Assembly (NCBI GenBank): GCA_002794785.1
Contig: NBBA01000017.1
Location: 806,001-870,000 of the forward strand
From: Coniferiporia sulphurascens
Lineage: Eukaryota; Basidiomycota; Agaricomycetes; Hymenochaetales; Hymenochaetaceae
Length of the DNA stretch: 64,000 nucleotides
Reading direction: 5' to 3'
The translations under genes and the position numbers were made by a program. Below, in pieces: positions 10,777-19,522 of the stretch (its first letter is position 1; each line of letters begins with the position of its first letter). Below the pieces are notes generated by a model, which searched no databases, had not been told where the DNA came from, and worked only from the letters and a program-made list of their open reading frames with translations.

Positions 10777-11227
10777 GAGGCAGGGGGTTTCCCCCCCCCC
10801 TGTGAGGACATTAACGTTGTGTCCCCCCCCGCTGAGCCCACATACAATGCAGGCCCAACAAGAACGCCACCCCGAGAGAGCAGCACAGACGCCAGAAGGA
10901 TACAGGCTCACCGAGAATCCGACCAGTAGCAACGTTTTCGATGGGTTGCCTAGACCGCCGGTGAGCTCCGTGCCCATTCCCCACCACATTACGGCGACTG
11001 ACGACCAACCCCAGTGCACTAGGGTGAGTTGGAACCTTCTCTTGTATGATGCCCAGTCCCAGAGAGTCCAGACAAGGTCGGGTAGCTGCGACTTCCCCCC
11101 ACCAACCCCAGTTGCAAAACCAAGATGGTGGTGGTAAGAGGACAAGAAGGATGACTACTCATTTTAGTGGCACCTTCTTGACCAGTAACCACCACCATTG
11201 ACTAGTGCAGGCAGCTAAAACTCCCCC

Positions 11228-13260
11228 ATGTTGAACCCCAGTGGATACAGAAATGCTCTATGTTCAACTTGACCACCCCTCCCACCCCCCTCATCAGCCA
11301 GCGCCAATGCCGACAGGGCCGCCAGGGCCACCGCCAACTGGGTGGCCGCTGGCAATGTTGCCGCCACTATGCATGGTACGACCCCCACCCCTGCCCAAAT
11401 TGACCCAGGCCTCCCAGCATCGTCCCCAGATGCGCTCCATCTCACCCCATCCCCCGTCATCGGAGTCTCGAACACAGAGTTCACCAGAATGTTCGAGCAC
11501 GTAAGCCGCCCCCCCTCTGGAGGCTCCAACCCCCCGGTCAGCGACCAGGGAGAAATGGAAGACATCCTCGAGAACCCGCACACCCCATCGCTGCCACTCA
11601 CCAACAAGAGGTCGTCAGAGAACCTGTCCCCGCACACCCCCCGACCCCGCCCTCGAGCCCAGTTCGAGCTGCACACTTTGGGCTTCATGTACGCAATTTC
11701 CCGAGCGCTGGAGGACTTTGATAGGAAGACCCACTGCTACAACCCCGATGAGATTGACCGTGCGGCAGCCAAGTTTGTAGGCAACCTCCTCTGGAACGTC
11801 CAACAGACCATCGCTGGAGTTTTGAGAGATGAGAAGGACCCCCAATACATCATCTCACACAACATAGAGATGGCCTACAACATCGCAAGAGGGGGGGCGG
11901 AAGCCTCCCTGCCAGCGCCCTTCGCCCCAGCTTGCCCCCAACAAAGGACCCCAACCACCGCTACCCAACCCTCTGCCCTTACCAGGACCCCTGGAACCAC
12001 TAATGTATCACCCGATGTGGCTGTGCTGACCAACATTGTCAAACAGCTGTCCACAGAGGTTGCCACCATCTCATGGCAGGTCTCAACTCTCGTAAACCGG
12101 CCCACCCCCCGGGCCCCACAGGCCCAGAAGGCCCAGGCTGCCACCACCACCACCACCCAGACTGCTCCCACTGCGGCACCGACAAATTCCTATGCCCAGA
12201 TGGCGGCCGCCCCGGCCCCACCTACTGCCTCCAACCCCAACCCCATTGCACCGACCTCGGGCACAGTCTTTACGACAGTGACCCACAAAAAGAAGAAAAA
12301 GCAACGCCAGGTCCCACCACCGCCCCCAGTTTACGCCAAGGACCCAACCCTGGTCCTAATCCCTGCCGTCGTCCCCAAGACCGAGCTGCAGCTCCCCACC
12401 ATGTGCCTTACCGCCACCACCCGTGAGTTCTTCTCCTCCCTCCCCACTGCTGACCAGGTCACAGTCCTCGCCTCCTCCTTCAACGTGAAGGGGAACCTTG
12501 TGACCTCCTTCGCCAAGCGCCCAGCCTCTGCCTCCCCCGCCACAGATACGATCATTGATTGCCACTCCGCGGCGTTTGCGGCCCACATGCGCAACAGGTG
12601 TTTATCTGTGACGGCTGACCAAATCTCTGCCTGGTTCACCCTCACCCCTGTCCGTGTCCGCCCTCAGTCCTCCCTCCGCATCTCTATGGTGCCCTGCATG
12701 GACTACCTCTTCAGCCAGAACGGCCACACCATCTCCCCAAAGGCCCTGATGGCCGAAATCCAGAACAACCCGGCGCTCTGCCCCTTGACTTTGTAGTCAA
12801 CCCCCACTTTGCCGCCACAGAGGATCACCTCCCCTCCCTTCAGAAGTGCCCTGTGGCTTTCTCCTTCTCCGACCCGAATGGCTCAATCCGCACGCAGCTC
12901 CTCAAGCGCCCACGAGTATGGCTGTTCGGCTCTGCCCTCTCCCTCTCCGTCCTGCCCTATCGCCCCAGCCTCACCCAATGTGAGCGCTGCCAGGGCTTAG
13001 GTCATGGGACAAAAGGATGCCGCGCCCAGCCCTGCTGCGCCGAATGCGGAGGAGGACATCTGTCCCACAACCACCGCAAGTCGTGCGCTTCCTGCGCCAC
13101 CGAAGCCATCGAGGGCGACCACTGCCCTCACCCTCGCTACTGCACCAACTGCAAAGGCGACCACCCCGCTACCCTCCCTCAATGCCCCAAGAAACAGCGA
13201 TTCCGCCAGATCCTCGAGGCAGTTGAAGGAACCAACGACGAAATCATGGAGGACCAATGA
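11228..13260 (+). pseudogene. LINE ORF1 (gag-like, CCHC knuckles), broken
   Basis: It starts MLNPSGYRNAL at 11228. Codon 15 is TGA (CGA in the intact copy at 35758, minus strand). From 11342 it is open for 484 codons: a Pro/Ala/Thr-rich N-terminus, a helical region (FMYAISRALEDFDRKTH), a KKKKK basic patch, and an RRM-like central region (FFSSLPTADQV to LRISMVPC). One base is missing near 12785 and the frame resumes for the zinc knuckles: CERCQGLGHGTKGC (CX2CX4HX4C), CAECGGGH and CTNCKGDHPATLPQC. It ends EIMEDQ-TGA at 13260. ORF1 proteins coat element RNA. Confidence 0.88.
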
Positions 13261-15411
13261 ATAGAGACATCTCTATTCTTCAGTGGAATGCCACCCACTC
13301 TTTGGCCGCGGTCCATTCCCTTATTCCGATCCTCACCACTGACCCATCCCCACCCACCATAATTTTGATCCAGGAACTGCCCTGGTACCAGATAGGCCTC
13401 CAGCCCTCACTCACTGACCCTGCCAGCATGCCAGTATTCAATGTCCCATCCCTACCCGGATACACAGCCGTTCTTCCCCCAGCCACCCGGCCAAGGGTCG
13501 TTACGTATGTATCCCGGACCATCCCATCCACCGCCTGGTCAATTCTCGGCACTGCATCCTCCGGCACCAATGTCCTCACCATCGAAATTCATTCCCAGTG
13601 GACGATCCGCCTCTGCAACTACTACAGAATGCATGCCCTGGATTGTACTACAGCCACCCCACTCTATCCCAGTGAGCTGTTCCTTTTTACAATCCCACTG
13701 GCTTTGGCCTCCACTCTCCTGGTGGCAGGCGACTTTAACCGCCGCCACCATTTGTGGTCCGAATTACTTGCTGCACGGCAGGAGGACTTGAGAGCTCAAT
13801 CTCTCGACGACTTCTTCCGGGAGCACGGCCTTGCGCCAGCCCACCTCCCAGATTCGGACTCCAGGCCCGTCAACAATCATCAGCAGTGCCCAATTGACAT
13901 GATCTGGTCCCCTCCCACGATCAACCCCGACTCTATACTAGATTTGTGCACCTCAACCACCTCCACACTATCCGACCATGCCATTGTACACTGGTCGCTG
14001 CCGACTCGGCCCCCACCTCCCATTGTCAAAACCCGCCGGCTAACACTGGACAACAAGGAGGAGTGGACTGACATCGCCTTCCCACTACTCAAAGCCGCCT
14101 TTACATTACAGGTGAACGACACCTCCACCCTCAACATTAAAGCACAAGCCGTGGCTGACTCCATGATCTCGGCCCTCACCCCATTCACCCGCATCACCAA
14201 GCCGTCCAAAACCGAGGTCCCCTGGTGGACCCCGACATGCAAAACGCTCCTACGGGCAATTTCAACGGCCTCCACCCCCCTTCAACGGTCAGCAGCCCAC
14301 CACGCCTTTAAGCGGGGCATATGGGCGGCAAAGCGAAATTTTTACGCTGAGCAAGCCGACCAAGCAGATGCCTCCAACATCTGGGGCTGGGCCAAACACG
14401 GCCTTGGCAACCGACCTACTCCAATACCCTCGCTCAAAAAGCGTGACGGCACCTTCACCCAATCAGACAATGAGAAAGGTGAGCTCTTCTGCACCACTTT
14501 TTTCACGCCCCCGCCACCATGACAAGTGGAAGACACACAGCCGCCCCCCCCCAACCAGCTGCCCCGCCCATCCTCCTCACGGAGCTAATGGGGGCACTGT
14601 CCAACACCTCCAACTTGTTGGCTCCAGGCCTCTCAGGGATCGGATACTGCCCTATAAAATGGGTGGTAGACACTTACCCAGATGAGATCCTTGCCCTTTT
14701 CAACGACTGCCTGCGCATGGGGCACCACCCTAAGTGCTGGCGGTCGGCAAAAGTGGTCATGCTCCGGAAGCCAAACAAGAAGGACCCTTTCTCACCACAC
14801 TCATACCGACCCATCTCCCTCAAAGAGACCCTAGGGAAACTCCTCGAAAAGATCATTGCTAACTGGCTCCAATTTCTCGCTAACACAAGGAATTGGCTGC
14901 CACCTAACCAATACAGGGGGCGTCAAGGACATTCTGTCTACGACGCTGCCCAGCACCTCCTTCAGATTGCAGAATGCGCCCATGCCGAGGGCCGCATATG
15001 CTTGGTCCTTGCGGTCGACATACAAGGTTTCTTTGACTCGGTAAACCCTCAACTCCTCCACCGACAATTGCTGGACCTCCAATGCCCACCAGACATGGCG
15101 GATTGGTGTTTGTCCTTCATGACGGATCAGCAGGTAGCCATCGCTTTCGATGGCACCACCCTCCCAACCGCCCAGAAACCCGACCTCAGCACCCCCCAAG
15201 GGTCGCCGGTATCCCCAATTCTCTCGACCATATTTACGGGCATAGTCCTCTGGAAATTTCACCAAACCAGCACCACTGCCCTAGCATATGTTGACAACCA
15301 CCTCCTAGTGTGCGTCAGACCCAGCGTGGCATCCAACTGCCAGCAACTGTCTAATGCCTACCACCAACTCAACGCCCATCTCGGCGCCATCGGGCTCAAT
15401 ATCGAAGCCGC
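13257..15411 (+). pseudogene. LINE ORF2 (APE endonuclease and partial RT), broken
   Basis: The ATG at 13257 overlaps the ORF1 stop as ATGA. Endonuclease motifs in order: ILQWN, LIQELPWYQ, YVSRTIP, LLVAGDFN, CPIDMIW, LSDHAIVHW. The first 421 codons are open, then a shift at 14520 in the poly-C linker moves the frame. The RT goes on to 15411 with KPNKKDPFSPHSYRPI, FFDSVNP and GSPVSPI. The catalytic box is YVDN (15287-15298) instead of YVDD. The protein is cut off by the chimera at 15412. Confidence 0.87.
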
Positions 15412-16059
15412 CATCCTTCTTGTCCTCTTACCACCACCATCTCTGGTTTTCACTGGGGGTCGTCTGGGGGTTCATCGCAGCAACCCATGCTCTGGTCTGG
15501 TATTCTACTGGGTCGACATGGGAGAAGGCTTCCGACTGCGCACCTTTTGTAAAGGAGCGCTGCTTGCTGGTCACCGAGGCACTGTAGCGGCATCGTCTGA
15601 TGGCGCAAAAGGGGTTCACACCCGCCAGGGGGCAAGCAACCCGTCATTAACGTTGCAATGGGGGGGGATGGCTCAGTGAGTACCAAGATCCTCTCTCACG
15701 TCTGCTGTGCTCTCTCGGGGCATGGTGCTCGGCTGGTCTGCCTCTCGGCGGTGCAAGGGGCACATGCCTGCCAGTCGGGGGGGGACATGACGTTAACGTC
15801 CCCACACCCATGCAGGGGGGGGTAACCCTCTGCCCTTCAGCAGTTGGCTTCAGTCGGGAGACCTCGGGTTCAGGGAAACTCGGATCTAACCTTCGGGTTG
15901 TGCCCTTGGGCATGGGGCCGCATTGTCCTTGGCATGACAAACCATAAAAACTGCTGCCCCAAATCCTGAAAGGGTCTCTGATGATGTCACTAGTTGATAT
16001 AAGGAGATAGGGGCTTCTTAACACATGGCGTTGCAGTAAGAACCAGCCGATGCGAAAGC

Positions 16060-16618
16060 TGTTACAATTTTCCTTTACTTTCCCTTAATGCGCTGACTCA
16101 CTTCCTCTTCGTCATCATCAGTCAGCGCAACTCCCCCATTTCTCTACCTTACTCATCCTTATTCGCCTTACACCATAAGACACCATGATAACACCTTATT
16201 GCACCATCATGACGTGCTTTGCTTACTGATCACCGCACTTGTATTACCAAGGCATTCCTTGAGTTTCCATGACCCTCCATAGTCTGGTAAACACACCTAA
16301 CCAAGTCGCTACAGTAACAAACACATAGAGTAGTATATAAGCATGTAACTTCAGTAGCACAAGCCCTAAGCTTGTGCTCTTTGTTCATACAAGCCCATTA
16401 TCTGCTACCACCAGTCTACTGTGTGCCACTTGGCCATTAGTCGCTTCGTCGTAACCTGACTCCGCTAAGAAGCATACCACATCCACATCGCCAATCAGGA
16501 AGCCCCACGACGATCCCCCCCTCGACTTACGACATCTAAGAAGCCCCGTTGCTGTATCATCAGTCATGACGATCAGGAAGCCCCGACGTCAATCACTGCA
16601 TAACCGTTGAGCTTAACA
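16060..16618 (+). mobile_element. Solo LTR (559 bp)
   Basis: It starts TGTTACAATTTTCC and ends GAGCTTAACA, giving TGTTA...TAACA inverted ends. It is flanked by the 5-bp duplication AAAGC (16055-16059 and 16619-16623). Inside are TATATAAGCATG and then the repeat AAGCCCTAAGCTTGTGC, typical of a promoter and RNA start. No internal gag/pol is present. A 5-bp duplication and TG...CA ends fit a Ty3/gypsy or Ty1/copia LTR. It entered the 1.29-kb unit after the chimera formed, because the other unit copies are uninterrupted here. Confidence 0.93.
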
Positions 16619-17262
16619 AAAGCGACAGGCCACCATGGGCCTTTTGGGGGGGTGTGGCTGGCCTTAGCCCTTTTGAGGGTAGGCATTGGTGCCCCCCGAG
16701 AGGTGGTTAGTCAAGCGGACTCCCTGGCAACCTCGGAAGAGATAGGCCGGGGTCCAAGCCTCTGGTGACACATCAACTCCGGTACACCGCGGATCCAGAA
16801 GCGGGCCTTGTGCCTGAGTATTCCCCTTCGGGGTTCTGAAGCATGTGCCAGGGAACAGGAAACTCCGGGGGGGCCTAGGAAACCCCTCCACTATGGAGTG
16901 AACTGTAGCAGTGGGGGATAGTTCCCTCCACTGGCTCCAGAGCACTAAATCTAGCATGGGTGTGTGTAGGAGTAAGTCCTATTGCGTGCTTAAGTTGATT
17001 CCCAGAAACGAGCAGCACTCTACAAGGGTAAGTGGGGTAAGGGGGGGAATGTGTAGGGTAGGGGGGGCACCCAATGGGTGGGGTAGTGCCTATGGCGCTG
17101 TGACCCTCACTCGGAATGTCTCCCTGGCGTGGCATGCCCTTCCCAAATCCAGCGCACCGTAGAGGACAGCATGTCGGGTATAAGTCCTACCGGTCAGGCA
17201 TCTATGTCACAAGGAAGGTGCATGCGTAGTGGGGCCCCGCAAGGGTGCCCTTTAATTCTGGC

Positions 17263-17460
17263 CTCTCTGACTGCACCTCTGCCGCCATCTGCCTGGCTTT
17301 TGCTGTGATGGAGCTGGAGGGGCACCCAACCGACGAAGATATGGACTTGGACCTCCTCAGGGAATACATGAGTCGTATGCTTGGACCCCATACCCAGGAC
17401 CTGGACCCGGCTCTCTTGGAGCTTTCAGGTATGCTTCCTCCCTTTTCCTCTGATCTATGA
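17263..17460 (+). pseudogene. LINE ORF2 C-terminal remnant
   Basis: The last 65 codons of ORF2 (LSDCTSAAICLAFAVMELEG, DEDMDLDLLREYMSRMLGP, LLELSGMLPPFSSDL-stop). It is joined directly to the 3' end of the 1.29-kb unit. The bases GCCTCTCT are shared between donor and LINE at the join, a possible microhomology. It is not a functional coding region. Confidence 0.85.
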
Positions 17461-18019
17461 CTGCCTTTCGGACTCCCCCACGAATGTCCCGGCTGGCGCT
17501 CTCGCCATCCCTTCCCAATTCTAAGCTACCCCCTTTGCCTGATGTCGTCCGTTTGGTCTGGCTGTAGTGATACGTATTCCTCTCTCCTTCTGTGTACTTA
17601 CCAATAGGGGCCCTTCCCACTCTGGCTCCCTCTGGGGAGCAGGGCCCCCGCCCAGGTGTGTTGCGCAATGACAGGTGCCTCCGTTGTTATGTAGTTAGGG
17701 CCCCCCCTCTGGGGGGGCAGCTTGTAATTATGTAATACTGCAGGAATAATTTAAAAAAAATAATTTAAAAAAAAGAAGGATGACTACTGACCCATCCCCA
17801 CCCACTGTCATTTTGATTCAGGAACCCCCCTGGTACCAAATTGGCCTCCAGCCATCCCTTATTGACCCCACTGGAATGCCGGTCCTCAACGTACCCTCCC
17901 TCCCCGGGTACATAGCTGTCCTACCCCCAGCCACTCGGCCATGGGTGGTCACTTATGTTTCCTGCGCCATCCCCACCACATCATGGTCTGTCCTTGGGGC
18001 CGCCTCATCCGGCACCGAT

Positions 18020-19195
18020 ACCCCAGTTAGTGCCGACACATGAAAAGCTTTCATGACAGCCACACGCCAACTCGGAGGCACCCCCCATGTCCAGGTATTC
18101 ACAGACAGCTCCTGCATTGACAATAAGTCTGGCTCAGCTATCTGCGCTATGCTAGGCCATACCCGTCTCCAGTCACGATGACTGGAATCCCCTACCTGCG
18201 CCACAGCCACGGATGCCGAGGAGTTCTCCCTCGCAACGGCCCCCGGCTGGGTGGCACGCCGCCTCCCGGCGCAACTGCGTGTCACATCAGACATTTTCTT
18301 CCTGTCCGATTCACTGACTGCTCTCCACCTTTTCCAAATGTGGTCCGCCACCCCTGGCGCCCACCTCCTACACATCTGGAAAGCCAGAGTGGAGACCCTG
18401 CTGGACTCGTTCCCCCTGCTCACCATTCATTTTGTGTGGTGCCCCGGACACTCGGACATCCCCAGCAATGAATGGGCTGACACGGAAGCGAAACTGGCAA
18501 CAGAGCTCCCCCCATCCGACCTAAAGCCATCCACCTCCGCACTAAAAGAAGCCGCCATCCACACCCTCATGGATCGGTGGACCTTCTTGCTAGCCCACCC
18601 TCTGGTCTCGACCGCTGACAAATACCTGGCAGTGCACGGCATCCCTTCTCGCCAACCTTGAAAGCTACTCATGCACTCGGTTGACCACCCACGAAATGAG
18701 CTCTCCGCAGTAGCTCAGGTTCTCTGCCACACTGGTCCCTACAGGGGTTACTGGCTGAGCTTTGACTCAGCCTACTGGCGTTGACATGGCCTGATCTCCC
18801 ACTGCAGGTGGCACAACCACCCCCCATGGCCGGCTCAGTCGACCGCCCACATCCTCGGCGGCTGCAGCACCTTCCATCCATGGATACGACAAGTATGGCC
18901 ACCACAAAACCCTCTCCCCATCCACCACTCAGAGTGGGCAGATGAATGCCACCTCCCGGTTTTGTGCCGATGGCTAAAGCTAATGGGACACCTAAACCGC
19001 CTTTCTGACCGCGCTGCAGGCGCCATCCGGCTAGCATTCGCCGTGATGGACCTAGACGGACACCCAACTGATGAAGATATGGACCTGGACCTCCTATGGG
19101 ACTATATGCGTCGTATGCTCGGACACTGAACCCAGGACTCGGACCCGGCCCTTTTGGAGCTATCAGGTACGCTCCCCCCATTTCCTCATGATTAA
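18020..19195 (+). pseudogene. LINE ORF2 RNase H and C-terminus, broken
   Basis: RNase H motifs VFTDSSCIDNKSGS (Gly lost from TDGS), DAEEFSL, SDSLTALHLF and PSNEWADTEAK, then the C-terminus ending SGTLPPFPHD-stop at 19195. CGA-type stops occur at 18179-18181, 18659-18661 and near 19127 (GHstopTQ). The first of these is the same codon as the stops at 3660, 37919 and 47238. Confidence 0.87.
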
Positions 19196-19522
19196 CGCCT
19201 GCCTTTCGGATTCCTACAGATACGTCCCAGCTGGCGCTCTCGCCCTCCCTTTTTTAATTCTAAGCTTCCTACTTTGCCTGCCCTCACCTGTTTGGTTAGT
19301 TCGTAGCAATATGTACTCCTCCTTCTACCATTCCTTCCCTTTCTAACCCAATAGGGGCTCTCCACACTTCGGCACCCATTCGGGAGCAGAGCCCCCACCC
19401 AGTTTTGTGCGATGCGCAATGACAGGCGCCTCCATTGTTATGTAGTTAGGGCCCCCCCTTCAGGGGGGCAGCTTGTAATTATGTAATACTGCAGGAATAA
19501 TAATAATAATAATAATAATAAA
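18020..19522 (+). mobile_element. LINE, 5'-truncated short copy
   Basis: A 1.5-kb LINE 3' fragment beginning in RNase H (CCCCAGTTAGTGCCGACAC) and ending in (TAA)n. It is flanked by the 13-bp duplication ATCCGGCACC(G/A)AT at 18007-18019 and 19523-19535. It is inserted in the endonuclease of the LINE at 17775-23537 in the same orientation. Its 3' UTR stem is GGGGCTCT/AGAGCCCC. Confidence 0.9.

Larger units (their letters stand above)
294..11153 (-). mobile_element. Old chimeric element: 1.29-kb unit fused to LINE 3' part (split by insertions)
   Basis: Three pieces belong together: 294-794, 7176-7751 and 10791-11153. Read on the minus strand they give the 1.29-kb unit from its 5' tip (GACAAGAAGGATG on the plus strand at 11141-11153) to its 3' end TTAATTCTGGC near 466. 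LINE ORF2 C-terminus follows directly (ADKYLAVTGPP..., 465-294). Two LINEs inserted into it leave clean 14-bp target duplications (781-794/7162-7175 and 7738-7751/10777-10790). It is the most diverged unit copy in the window and so probably the oldest. 11154-11170 (17 bp) to its right is not assigned to any repeat. Confidence 0.75.
11171..15411 (+). mobile_element. LINE subfamily A with 5' end, plus strand, 3' part missing
   Basis: It begins with the LINE 5' tip (CACCTTCTTGACCAG, with one base missing against CATCC in other copies). It contains ORF1, the ORF1/ORF2 junction, the endonuclease and the first half of the RT. It stops at IGLNIEAA (15411), where a plus-strand chimera starts. The right-hand continuation (KTECLHFHP...) is not found after that chimera, so the 3' part was lost or moved. 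Confidence 0.85.
15412..17774 (+). mobile_element. Chimeric element: 1.29-kb unit plus LINE 3' end
   Basis: The unit runs 15412-17262 (CATCCTTCTTGTCC to CCCTTTAATTCTGGC) and carries a solo LTR at 16060-16618. From 17263 the sequence is LINE: the last ~66 codons of ORF2 (CTCTCTGACTGC...), 3' UTR with hairpins, and a mixed T/A tail ending at 17774. Without the LTR the unit is 1287 bp. The unit has no recognisable protein domain. No target duplication is visible: the left flank is RT, the right flank is a short AAGAAGGATG and then endonuclease sequence. Confidence 0.85.

Noticed and set aside
11154..11170. 17-bp stretch as remaining host DNA
   Set aside because: Too short to assign. It could equally be a diverged piece of an element or part of a target duplication whose partner lies outside the window.
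11342..13260. Retroviral or LTR-retrotransposon gag because of CCHC zinc knuckles
   Set aside because: It is followed by an ATGA overlap and an APE endonuclease-RT-RNase H ORF without protease or integrase. The element ends in a tail rather than an LTR, so this is LINE ORF1.
15647..16024. 125-codon minus-strand open frame in the 1.29-kb unit, partly open in the other unit copies
   Set aside because: The length and frame are not kept among copies and the sequence is low-complexity Pro/Arg. No domain is recognisable, and open frames on both strands are expected in this GC-rich sequence.
16911..17162. Possible tRNA-like fold around GGCTCCAGAGCACTAAATCT in the unit
   Set aside because: No complete cloverleaf with acceptor and T arm can be drawn, and no matching anticodon context was found.
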